Below are positions 54,590 through 61,733 of a stretch of 64,000 nucleotides of DNA, one piece after another; position 1 is the stretch's first letter, and every line of letters begins with the position of its first letter. The position numbers were made by a program, and so were the translations under genes. The DNA comes from an uncultured Aquimarina sp. (GTDB lineage Bacteria; Bacteroidota; Bacteroidia; Flavobacteriales; Flavobacteriaceae), in contig CANMWA010000001.1 in NCBI GenBank assembly GCA_947501475.1, forward strand, positions 248,001-312,000. Reading direction: 5' to 3'. The notes under the pieces are model-generated. The model did no database searches, was not told the origin of the DNA, and saw nothing but the letters and a program-made list of their open reading frames with translations.

Positions 54590-54668
54590 TTCCCTCTCCT
54601 TTGTGAGAGGGCTAGGGAGAGGGAATTGAAAAACACCCTCACCTTAATCCTCTCCCTCGAGGGAGAGG
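54590..54668. repeat. REP-like palindromic repeat cluster
   Basis: TTCCCTCTCC (54590-54599) is inverted at 54616-54625, with an alternative inner stem CCCTCTC/GAGAGGG (54592-54598, 54605-54611). A second unit is the perfect 20-base palindrome CCTCTCCCTCGAGGGAGAGG (54649-54668). It is much richer in G+C than its surroundings and sits between two minus-strand genes. It is typical of dispersed extragenic palindromes and could also stop transcription. Confidence 0.72.
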
Positions 54669-54689
54669 AGACTCATTATTATTTAATAA

Positions 54690-55535
54690 TTAACATTCTA
54701 TAGGCACATCATCTAGCTGTCCCCATTCGCTCCAGGAACCATCATAAACAGATACGTTATGATATCCTGTTAGTGCTGCTGCCAGCATGATAATACAAGC
54801 TGTGATGCCGGATCCACAGGTAAAGATCAGTTTTTTATGTTCAATATTAAAATCGTCAAGAATTTCTTTTAACTCACTCACAGGAAGCATACGGCCGTCT
54901 CGCAGTATTTTTGCATAGTGTAAATTCAGAGAATTTGGTATATGACCACCTTTAAGGCTTGCTCTGGGTTCGGGCTCTTGAGCTGCAAATCTCCCGGGTG
55001 ATCGTGCATCTAAAATTAATGTATTTTCTGCGTTCATTTCATCTAGGACTGTTTTAGCATTTACAACTAGTGAAGCGTCAAAGGTTGCTTTAAAATCTCC
55101 TCGTTCCCATTGTTGATTATGTATTGACTCACAAGGTAATCCGGCATTTTTCCACTCTGGTAGTCCTCCATCTAATACTGCAACGTTTTTATGCCCCATA
55201 ATGGTAAACATCCACCATACTCTTGGGCTAGAATAGATTCCTAATTTATCATAAATCACTATTTTATGATGCGAGCTAATGCCTAATATTCTGCATGCTT
55301 CTGCAAAATCCTTAGGTGATGGTAGCATATTTGGGATATCGGTAGTAGTATCCGAAAAGGTTTTTTTGATATCAAAAAAACGAGTGTTTTTTACCCCTAG
55401 ATCAGAATAGGTTTCTTTATCGTCATTAACAACTTTTTTGATGGTAGCATCCAGAATTACCAAATCGGGATGATCTATATGTTCTGAAAGCCAGGAGACA
55501 GAAACTAGTGGTTGTGTGATTTCTAATGGATTCAT
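54690..55535 (-). CDS. 3-mercaptopyruvate/thiosulfate sulfurtransferase (tandem rhodanese)
   Basis: 281 residues, two rhodanese domains. The C-terminal active loop is 'CGSGIT', matching the CG[S/T]GVT of mercaptopyruvate sulfurtransferases rather than the CRKGVT of thiosulfate enzymes. The N-terminal domain ('VSVSWLSEHIDHPDLVILDA') is the inactive one. It transfers sulfur from 3-mercaptopyruvate to an acceptor. It is 16 bases downstream of the NTF2-like gene. Confidence 0.92.
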   Translation of the reverse strand: MNPLEITQPLVSVSWLSEHIDHPDLVILDATIKKVVNDDKETYSDLGVKNTRFFDIKKTFSDTTTDIPNMLPSPKDFAEACRILGISSHHKIVIYDKLGIYSSPRVWWMFTIMGHKNVAVLDGGLPEWKNAGLPCESIHNQQWERGDFKATFDASLVVNAKTVLDEMNAENTLILDARSPGRFAAQEPEPRASLKGGHIPNSLNLHYAKILRDGRMLPVSELKEILDDFNIEHKKLIFTCGSGITACIIMLAAALTGYHNVSVYDGSWSEWGQLDDVPIEC

Positions 55536-55551
55536 GGATACGTTTTAAGAA

Positions 55552-56007
55552 TCAGGTTGCCATAAATTTATCTAATAGTGTATTGGTTTGCTGGATTAGT
55601 TTTTTCTTGAAAAAGCCTGTGCCGCCTAATAATTTTCCTTTCCAGCCGATGGCTTGTGATGCCCATCGATGTAGATTAAAGTGATCGGTATGTTTTATGA
55701 TTTTACCGTCTTTAAACTCAAATTTGGCATCAATGATATTATGCACGGATCTTCCTGTTTTACTAAAAGTGTACCATGCCTCCCAATGTGCAGTACCATT
55801 TTTTTCGTTGGCTTCAATCTGTGAAAACTCTACTTTAAAATTTCTGGCATTTGTACACAACATACGCCACATACCTTTTGCACGATCTCCTTTTAGTTTT
55901 CCAAAACCAGGATCTTCAAAAACAATATCTTCGTGATAGCATGATACCATTTTATCTGCGTCTAATTCTTTTAAACCTGTATAGAAAGTTTCGATAAGTT
56001 CTTTCAT
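55552..56007 (-). CDS. NTF2-like (ketosteroid isomerase-type) protein
   Basis: 151 residues. 'FYTGLKELDADKMVSCYHED' and 'IVFEDPGFGKLKGDRAKGMW' are the common NTF2-like opening, and 'EWYTFSKTGRSVHN'-like strands follow ('HWEAWYTFSKTGRSVHNIID'). A C-terminal basic tail ('GWKGKLLGGTGFFKKKL') is added. It lies between gpsA and the sulfurtransferase gene on the same strand. Function unknown. Confidence 0.82.
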   Translation of the reverse strand: MKELIETFYTGLKELDADKMVSCYHEDIVFEDPGFGKLKGDRAKGMWRMLCTNARNFKVEFSQIEANEKNGTAHWEAWYTFSKTGRSVHNIIDAKFEFKDGKIIKHTDHFNLHRWASQAIGWKGKLLGGTGFFKKKLIQQTNTLLDKFMAT

Positions 56008-56047
56008 AGTATTTGTAATAAAAACAACGCTATGAAGATAAGAATTA

Positions 56048-57043
56048 TTAGTCTAGCTTATCTGCTAGCTTCTTAAATACTTTTTTAGGATTTTTATTTT
56101 CGTATAAAATATCGTGAACAGCATCTATAATGGGTGTTCGAGCACTTTTGGTAGCCTCCATTTCATAAGCGGTTTTGGCAGCATAATATCCTTCGGCAAC
56201 CATATTCATTTCCATCTGTGCACTTTTTACCGTATATCCTTTACCAATCATATTTCCAAACATACGGTTACGAGAAAATATTGAATACCCCGTAACTAAT
56301 AAGTCACCTAGATAAGCCGAGTTATTAATGTTACGTTTCATTTTATGTACCTTCTTGATAAAACGTTTCATTTCACGAATGGCATTGCTCATCAAAACAC
56401 TCTGAAAATTATCACCATATCCAAGTCCATGTGCAATACCGGCAGCAACCGAGTAAATATTTTTAAGCACAGCAGCATACTCGGTACCAATAATATCATC
56501 ACTGGTTTTACATTTAATATACTCACTACTTAAGTGATCTGCCATGATTTTGGCTTTTTCTTCATCATTAGAGGCAATAGTAAGATAAGATAAACGCTCT
56601 AATGCTACTTCTTCTGCATGACAAGGGCCAGTAATTACGCCAATATTATTAAAAGGAATTTTATATTCATCATGAAAATGTTCGCCTACAATCAAGCCAG
56701 TTTCTGGAACAATTCCTTTAATAGCAGAAAAAATAACTTTGTCTTTTAAAGATGCGGTGAGTTTTTCAAGTTCGGTATGTAAAAATGCAGATGGGATTGC
56801 AAAAATCAAATAATCAGCATATTCAACAGCTTCATTAATATCATTAGTAAGTTGTAGTTGGTCGATTTTAAACTCTACCGAGCTTAGGTAATTAGGATTA
56901 TGTTGTTGTCTCTTGAGATGCTCTATGGCATATACACTTCGCATATACCAGCCCACTTCTTCTAGGTTTTCGGTAAGCATTTTTACAATAGCTGTGGCCC
57001 AACTACCACCGCCAAGAACTGCAAATTTTAATTTTTTTTCCAT
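56048..57043 (-). CDS. gpsA: Glycerol-3-phosphate dehydrogenase [NAD(P)+]
   Basis: 331 residues, full length. Nucleotide motif 'VLGGGSWATAIVKMLTEN', 'VITGPCHAEEVALERLSYLT', and the catalytic Lys region 'AAVLKNIYSVAAGIAHGLGY'. It reduces dihydroxyacetone phosphate to sn-glycerol 3-phosphate for phospholipid synthesis. It is first in the minus-strand run gpsA, NTF2-like, sulfurtransferase. Confidence 0.95.
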   Translation of the reverse strand: MEKKLKFAVLGGGSWATAIVKMLTENLEEVGWYMRSVYAIEHLKRQQHNPNYLSSVEFKIDQLQLTNDINEAVEYADYLIFAIPSAFLHTELEKLTASLKDKVIFSAIKGIVPETGLIVGEHFHDEYKIPFNNIGVITGPCHAEEVALERLSYLTIASNDEEKAKIMADHLSSEYIKCKTSDDIIGTEYAAVLKNIYSVAAGIAHGLGYGDNFQSVLMSNAIREMKRFIKKVHKMKRNINNSAYLGDLLVTGYSIFSRNRMFGNMIGKGYTVKSAQMEMNMVAEGYYAAKTAYEMEATKSARTPIIDAVHDILYENKNPKKVFKKLADKLD

Positions 57044-57060
57044 TTAGAAATTTGTGAGTT

Positions 57061-57068
57061 CAAAAATA
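57061..57068 (-). promoter_or_regulatory. Candidate -7 element for gpsA
   Basis: TATTTTTG on the minus strand fits TAnnTTTG, 17 bases upstream of the gpsA ATG at 57043. Confidence 0.42.
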
Positions 57069-57112
57069 AGTAAAATACACATCAAATTAAAAGTTTGACA
57101 ATCAGATTATTA

Positions 57113-57120
57113 TAAGTTTG
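57113..57120 (+). promoter_or_regulatory. Candidate promoter of the lipoprotein gene at 57167
   Basis: TAAGTTTG fits TAnnTTTG. A TTTG at 57094-57097 lies 15 bases upstream and may be the -33 box at short spacing. The predicted 5' leader is about 40 bases. Confidence 0.5.
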
Positions 57121-57166
57121 GCACGTGTTTTGGTTCTCAGTATCTGAAATTGAAAACACACAGCTT

Positions 57167-58102
57167 ATGAAAACGTTAAAATTACTTTCGGTTATTTTTT
57201 TAGGTTCAATAGTATTAACCTCATGTGTAGCAGAGGTTGTTATCGAAGAAGATGTATATGTTCCAGAACCACCTGTTGTTATTACTTTAGATCAAGTATT
57301 AAGCACCTATGAGGTTTGGTATGTGGATATTGAGCGTAAAAAAGGAAATGGACAGATTCCGTTTTTACAAAAAGCATTTACAGTTTCTTTTATGAACGGA
57401 GCCTTTTATGCTAATAATAATTTGGTTGGTATGGGTAATAACGGAGATGGTTTTGGTCTTGATGTTGGATATTATGATGCCTATCGTACCGAAGTAGATA
57501 TAGATCACGATATTAATGGCGTTTTTAGTTTGACGGTTACCCAATTATCTGATAATGAGATAGAATTATATGATCGTGTAACCAATACAAGCTATTATTT
57601 AATAGGATATCAAAGAAACGCTTTTGATTATGATAGGGTGTTTTATGATAACATTCATTATTTCCTTCAAGAATATGAGACTTGGGAAAAAGTTTACACC
57701 AGTGAGTTTGGAGTGCTAAATGAGTTTGATAAAGAAAACTATTTAAAATTTGAATATTTTGGAGCAGGAGAAAACTTTAAAAGTTCTGAAGATGTAAACG
57801 GGATTCCTCTCAATGAAATCCTTTATGATTATACAGGATATTATGAAGTAAATGATATTGTTAACATTTTAGATAGGAAAACTTTAACACTTGATTACGA
57901 CTTTTGGGACAATGAATTCTTCGAATTGTCCGTTATTAATGATGGTAAAATAGAATTGTTTCACCCATCTTCTGAAACTGTATATCATTTTGAAGGAAGA
58001 GGACGCTTACAATTTAAAAGTGCTGAGAAAGGTAAAGCTACTCAGAACGAAAGAATACGATATAAAAAAGCGGAATTTAAAAAGCTTTTAAAGCAAAAGT
58101 AA
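57167..58102 (+). CDS. Hypothetical lipoprotein
   Basis: 311 residues. Lipobox 'GSIVLTSC' (Cys19), then acidic 'VAEVVIEEDVYVPEPP', which could direct surface exposure. The rest is rich in aromatic and acidic residues with two similar blocks: 'LSTYEVWYVDIERKKGNG' near the start and 'LQEYETWEKVYTSEFG' near the middle, each followed by 'DGFGLDVGYYDAY'- or 'LNEILYDYTGYYEV'-like strands, so an internal duplication of a beta domain is likely. I do not recognise the family. The ATG at 57167 gives the signal peptide; upstream starts do not. Confidence 0.75.
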   Translation: MKTLKLLSVIFLGSIVLTSCVAEVVIEEDVYVPEPPVVITLDQVLSTYEVWYVDIERKKGNGQIPFLQKAFTVSFMNGAFYANNNLVGMGNNGDGFGLDVGYYDAYRTEVDIDHDINGVFSLTVTQLSDNEIELYDRVTNTSYYLIGYQRNAFDYDRVFYDNIHYFLQEYETWEKVYTSEFGVLNEFDKENYLKFEYFGAGENFKSSEDVNGIPLNEILYDYTGYYEVNDIVNILDRKTLTLDYDFWDNEFFELSVINDGKIELFHPSSETVYHFEGRGRLQFKSAEKGKATQNERIRYKKAEFKKLLKQK

Positions 58103-58147
58103 GGACCGCACTTAATGACATTAACTTTTTGGTTGGTTATTTAGTTG

Positions 58148-58195
58148 GGAATCGCTCTACAAGAGAAATCTTGTTTGAGCGATTTCTTTTTTTTT
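58148..58195 (+). terminator. Intrinsic terminator of the lipoprotein gene
   Basis: GGAATCGCTC plus ACAAGA (58148-58164) pair with TCTTGT and GAGCGATTTC (from 58169) around a GAAA tetraloop, followed by nine T at 58187-58195. Confidence 0.88.
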
Positions 58196-58390
58196 GATTT
58201 TTATGATGCACTCAAAACGATAACGTTTTCTGGTGCTTCGAGGGTATGCTAACCAAATGTATACCTCTTTTTTGCTTGATGCTAACTTTTTGTGTACTCT
58301 GATTTTTAGTGTTTTATAGATTGTATTTCTACTTTAGACATGTTGATCAACAACTGCACAAATAAATATCAATTTAAAACCTACATTAAC

Positions 58391-58468
58391 ATGAAAAATT
58401 TAAAAATTATAATAAGTGTCTGCTTTTATGTATCTGTTTTCTCAGTTCTAATAACCCTATATAATTAG
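58391..58468 (+). CDS. Putative 25-residue membrane peptide upstream of a LuxR-type gene
   Basis: ATG to TAG, 25 codons: 'MKNLKIIIS' then a hydrophobic stretch 'VCFYVSVFSVLITLYN'. A short basic N-terminus and one membrane-spanning segment are the usual make-up of small membrane proteins. It ends 7 bases before the start of the HTH regulator, so the two would share a transcript; it could be a regulatory leader peptide. It is short enough to occur by chance. Confidence 0.4.
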   Translation: MKNLKIIISVCFYVSVFSVLITLYN

Positions 58469-58475
58469 AAAAAAA

Positions 58476-58934
58476 ATGAATCTTGATATAAAATTTTCAG
58501 AAAATAGGATGGATTGCACTTTTTTTCAAAAAGTAACATACCATACCATATCACATTCGGTAATGAAAAAATTAAAAAACGACAGTAATACCATATTACC
58601 TCTCGAAATGATAGACGATCTTTTTGAAAAAGAAAGAGAAGGAACCTTTACAAAACTCTTTGTGAATAAGGATCATTTAGATAGCTTTGAAAAAGTAAAA
58701 CAAGAGTTTTCAAATATTCATGATCATCTTATAAGTAAGCATTTTGAACTCTCTGAAACGGAGACAAACTATTGTTTGTTAACAGTGTTAGATTTTACAG
58801 TTATGGAAACCTCTGAGTTATTGTATGTGTCCAGATCCACTGTAAAAAATGCGCGAAATCGAATAAAAGAACGATTGATGGTTCCAAAGGGTATAGCGTT
58901 GAAACAGTATTTAAAATCTTTACTATATGATTAA
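58476..58934 (+). CDS. LuxR-type helix-turn-helix regulator
   Basis: 152 residues. The C-terminal ~65 residues form a LuxR/GerE-like helix-turn-helix ('ELSETETNYCLLTVLDFTVM', 'ETSELLYVSRSTVKNARNRI'), as in the output domains of Bacteroidota TPR-linked regulators. The N-terminal ~85 residues are charged and helical, with no receiver Asp or TPR visible. It is probably a short stand-alone regulator. It precedes a region with several AGTACT palindromes that could be its sites (inference). Confidence 0.75.
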   Translation: MNLDIKFSENRMDCTFFQKVTYHTISHSVMKKLKNDSNTILPLEMIDDLFEKEREGTFTKLFVNKDHLDSFEKVKQEFSNIHDHLISKHFELSETETNYCLLTVLDFTVMETSELLYVSRSTVKNARNRIKERLMVPKGIALKQYLKSLLYD

Positions 58935-58961
58935 AATCTTTTAAACAGATAAGAACGTTAA

Positions 58962-58984
58962 CTAAGCCACTCTTAGTGGCTTAG
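58962..58984 (+). other. Hairpin after the LuxR-type gene
   Basis: CTAAGCCACT (58962-58971), loop CTT, AGTGGCTTAG (58975-58984), a perfect 10-bp stem. It may end the regulator transcript although no T-run follows. Confidence 0.5.
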
Positions 58985-59156
58985 CACCCTAAATAAGGTA
59001 GCTACTCAACTTTATAAATTTTTAATTGTCGACTTATTTCTTCTAAGTACGACTTAAAATGATTCTATTCCATATTCTTTTAGGCTATTTTTTTATTGAT
59101 TGTATTAACTCATAATACTCAGCCCAAATGGTGCCATGGAAACATTTTCTATTTTT

Positions 59157-59213
59157 AACCCGTTTTATGCATCTGAAAACTTCATCACGAAGTTCTAACG
59201 CATAAAACGGGTT
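59157..59213. repeat. Nested inverted repeat
   Basis: The outer arms AACCCGTTTTATGC (59157-59170) and GCATAAAACGGGTT (59200-59213) are exact complements (14 bp). Inside, AACTTC (59178-59183) and GAAGTT (59189-59194) form a second stem. The single strand would fold into a stem with an internal loop and terminal hairpin. Confidence 0.7.
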
Positions 59214-59357
59214 TAACCTATTATTATATGCTACACCATAGAACAAAAACGTCCTCCTTATTCCTTCTAATAAATATACTATCATGTATTGTATGGTAAC
59301 ATACATAAACTCTAAGGGTGTTTATGAGTGTTTAAATTTATCTTCTAAGTCTTTTCG

Positions 59358-59483
59358 ATAGTACTTATAGTACTTTCTTATCCTTAGGCCTATCCGTAGA
59401 CTCCATAATCTTTTTGATTTATCGATAATCAATATTAGTTCAAAAGTACTATCATAGTGAATGTGAGGTACTCATTTAGTACT
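59358..59483. promoter_or_regulatory. Cluster of AGTACT palindromes upstream of the lipoprotein pair
   Basis: ATAGTACTT is tandemly repeated at 59358-59366 and 59367-59375, its inverse AAGTACTAT is at 59444-59452, and a fourth AGTACT is at 59478-59483. GATAGTACTT (59357-59366) and AAGTACTATC (59444-59453) form a 10-bp inverted pair. It looks like a set of binding sites for a dimeric regulator. Confidence 0.5.
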
Positions 59484-59598
59484 GGTCATATGATGACTTT
59501 TTGAGATCCTGATGGATACTTAATTAGTGGGGAATTGCTATACTTTTATCATCAGTTATATAACACACATATTTATTATTATTAAAACTAACTTTATT

Positions 59599-60354
59599 AT
59601 GAAAAATTATTTAAACATTACAACTTTCATGTTTCTACTGTTGTTTGCTAGTGTATTTTTCTCTTGTTCCAAAGAGGATGCAGCAGAGCAATCGGTCGAA
59701 GATTTTAGCTCGCAAAATCTCGCGAAAGAACTTATGGCAGATGGAAAAATTTTTAGAACGGAAGCCGCGTTAAGCTTTATCAGCATAAGAAGTGCTGATA
59801 TTCAGGCCGAAATGACTGTCGAAGAACAAGCACAATTCTCTAAAGAATTTGTAAAAGCCTTCAAAGAAAATGATATAAACAAGATGGCAGAATTATATGG
59901 ATCAACTACAGATTTTATGACCCGTTTGGTAGCTGATTTGGATTTATTATACGATTCTCCCTTGTATAACCAAGACTTTGCCAATTTAGTCGAAGATAAA
60001 AAAGAAGAGGTAATGCAATATTTAAAAAACTCCAGTCAATTTAATGAAGGGCTAGTAAATCATACCCAGGCTATTATGAATGCAAACGGAGCAAATTTCT
60101 TACCTGATAACTTGGCTAAAACTGATTGGGAATGTGTTCCTCAGTTTTTCAAATGTTTTATATTCGATGCTGCTATGGCTTCACTTAGTGTTCCCGTTTG
60201 TGATGCTACTCGTCGTAATTTGCCAGGACTTAATCTTACCGATTATAGAACGGCTGTATGTAAAGTAGTAGTTGCTACTACGATTTTTAGTAATAATTTT
60301 GTTGAATGTGTAAATCAGCTTAGGAAATGTATCAAAAAGGGATATTTTGACTAA
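59599..60354 (+). CDS. Hypothetical lipoprotein with a cysteine-rich C-terminal region
   Basis: 251 residues. Lipobox 'LLFASVFFSC' (Cys23), then 'SKEDAAEQ', with acidic residues after Cys as in surface lipoproteins. The middle is helical. The last ~85 residues hold six cysteines ('DWECVPQFFKC', 'SVPVCDATRRN', 'AVCKVVV', 'NFVECVNQLRKCIKKG') and could form disulfides. I do not recognise the family. The ATG at 59599 starts the signal peptide. It is 36 bases ahead of the crystallin-like lipoprotein gene, probably in one operon. Confidence 0.72.
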   Translation: MKNYLNITTFMFLLLFASVFFSCSKEDAAEQSVEDFSSQNLAKELMADGKIFRTEAALSFISIRSADIQAEMTVEEQAQFSKEFVKAFKENDINKMAELYGSTTDFMTRLVADLDLLYDSPLYNQDFANLVEDKKEEVMQYLKNSSQFNEGLVNHTQAIMNANGANFLPDNLAKTDWECVPQFFKCFIFDAAMASLSVPVCDATRRNLPGLNLTDYRTAVCKVVVATTIFSNNFVECVNQLRKCIKKGYFD

Positions 60355-60390
60355 AAACAATCTAAAAAAACAATCTAAAAAAATAAAATA

Positions 60391-61128
60391 ATGAAAAAAT
60401 CATATTATTTCATAACAATAGCAGCCCTATTACTGACAAGTATGACTTCTTGTGAGAAAGAAGATCAGGTTGAAGACAATTTAGTTTCTATACTCGATGA
60501 AAATTACAGAGGCGACATCGATATCGTAGATCTGGTAACTATGTCAGATTCTGACAAAACGTATCCGATACTAGAAGTACTGCAGGATAAAGAATTGTTC
60601 GAAGTATACAAAAATGCTTTCGGTATGGTAGAATACCAAAATGATAAAGGAGAGATCGTAGCTCAATTATACGATGAAGACGAAACTGCTAGCAAACGAT
60701 CCAAAAAGAGTTTAGCAGAATTTTTAAGAGACGATATGCTTAGCAAAACTGGTAGTACTACCAAAGATCCTCAGGATGCATTTGTGATGGTGATAGGTCA
60801 CTATGATGCTAATGCTAATGGAGGTTTTGCTGGCAAATGGAAAAAAAGAGGAGATGTCTGGAGACATACTGTGAGAACAAATACATCTAACTATAGTCGT
60901 TCTGCAAATGATAGAATTACCAGTCTTACTATGATGGGTCAAGTAGGGCGTGAGAGTGGTCAAGTTAGGATCACACTCTACAAGGATTATAACCAAAGAG
61001 GAGGAGTCAAAGAATATTGGATAGATGGTGGTGGAGGTTACCAGATTTATAGAGAAGTTGGTTTTGTTTGTTGCGGTTTCAATGATAAAATTAGCAGCCT
61101 CAGAACCATTTTTTATGGAGGTAATTAA
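60391..61128 (+). CDS. Lipoprotein with a predicted beta-gamma-crystallin calcium-binding domain
   Basis: 245 residues. Lipobox 'LLTSMTSC' (Cys21), then 'EKEDQVED'. The C-terminal ~120 residues show two copies of the calcium motif (N/D)(N/D)xx(S/T)S: 'NDRITS' at 173-178 and 'NDKISS' at 231-236. Each is followed by Leu and a strand, with the Greek-key stretch 'VRITLYKDYNQRGGVKEYW' between them, as in microbial beta-gamma-crystallins. A Cys pair ('FVCCGF') lies before the second motif. It is likely a surface or periplasmic calcium-stabilised protein. The ~130-residue linker is acidic and unrecognised. Confidence 0.72.
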   Translation: MKKSYYFITIAALLLTSMTSCEKEDQVEDNLVSILDENYRGDIDIVDLVTMSDSDKTYPILEVLQDKELFEVYKNAFGMVEYQNDKGEIVAQLYDEDETASKRSKKSLAEFLRDDMLSKTGSTTKDPQDAFVMVIGHYDANANGGFAGKWKKRGDVWRHTVRTNTSNYSRSANDRITSLTMMGQVGRESGQVRITLYKDYNQRGGVKEYWIDGGGGYQIYREVGFVCCGFNDKISSLRTIFYGGN

Positions 61129-61179
61129 TACATAGAAAATGTATACGGGGCAACCTCGTAAAGTCTATAAATAAAAAAG

Positions 61180-61208
61180 CAGTAAGGGCATTACCTTGCT
61201 GTTTTTTT
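61180..61208 (+). terminator. Intrinsic terminator of the lipoprotein pair
   Basis: CAGTAAGG (61180-61187), loop GCATTA, CCTTGCTG (61194-61201) with one G-T pair, then seven T; an A-run precedes the stem. Confidence 0.82.
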
Positions 61209-61261
61209 TATATTCAAATAGTTAATTTTATAGCATCAAAAAATTGTGACATAATATTTCT

Positions 61262-61269
61262 TAACTTTA
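61262..61269 (+). promoter_or_regulatory. Weak -7 element for the six-cysteine peptide gene
   Basis: TAACTTTA matches TAnnTTTG at all but the last base, 25 bases before the ATG at 61295. A TTG at 61244-61246 is 15 bases upstream. Confidence 0.3.
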
Positions 61270-61294
61270 GTATTCACAAAAATCAAACAATATC

Positions 61295-61507
61295 ATGCTT
61301 AAAAAAATCTTAAATCTCGAAAACGCCAAAGAACTAAGTAAAAATGAGCAAAAATCTGTAAAAGGAGGGATGATTCCAATTCTTGATGAATGTTGTACGT
61401 GTGTTTTTAGACCAGGTAATAGCATTGTCCAAATTATAATTACACAATCTTGTGCTATTCCTTGTCCAACCGATGGAAGTTTGGAATACGAAGATACTGG
61501 GTGTTAA
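61295..61507 (+). CDS. Putative double-glycine-leader peptide with six-cysteine core
   Basis: 70 residues. The leader 'NAKELSKNEQKSVKGG' (to Gly25) matches the Bacteroidota natural-product/bacteriocin leader pattern LSKxEQKxxKGG, cut by peptidase-containing ABC exporters. The 45-residue core has cysteines at 33, 34, 36, 53, 57 and 70, the last residue being Cys, plus several Ser/Thr and Pro. Disulfides or thioether cross-links are both possible. No LanM, radical-SAM or exporter gene is nearby. It stands alone between two terminators. Confidence 0.72.
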   Translation: MLKKILNLENAKELSKNEQKSVKGGMIPILDECCTCVFRPGNSIVQIIITQSCAIPCPTDGSLEYEDTGC

Positions 61508-61515
61508 TTTTTTTT

Positions 61516-61537
61516 AAAGCGAACTTAGTTTCGCTTT
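61516..61537 (+). terminator. Terminator of the six-cysteine peptide gene
   Basis: AAAGCGAA (61516-61523) pairs with TTCGCTTT (61530-61537) around a 6-base loop, starting 9 bases after the stop. T-rich on both sides. Confidence 0.65.
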
Positions 61538-61733
61538 TCTTACTGGTTTTCTTCACAAAACACATAACCGAATTAATCCTGATTTATAGAGGGATTTATT
61601 TGAGGTAAAGTGATTTTACAGCAAATTCTTTAGTACATGCAACCATTTGTTTTTTGAATTGTCTATTAATAGGCTTGATTTTTTAGAAAAATCAATTCAT
61701 TATGATCAATCATCAATTATAAAACAAATTTAA

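Larger units (their letters stand above)
58935..59598. other. 664-base intergenic region rich in inverted repeats
   Basis: It holds a 10-bp hairpin (58962-58984), a nested inverted repeat (59157-59213) and the AGTACT cluster (59358-59483). A minus-strand frame at 59085-59306 (73 codons, basic, 'RDEVFRCIKRVKNRKCFHG') covers the nested repeat and is not called as a gene. Confidence 0.55.

Noticed and set aside
59085..59306. 73-codon minus-strand frame in the repeat-rich region
   Set aside because: It spans both arms of the nested inverted repeat, is very basic and resembles no family I know; reported as part of the intergenic region instead.
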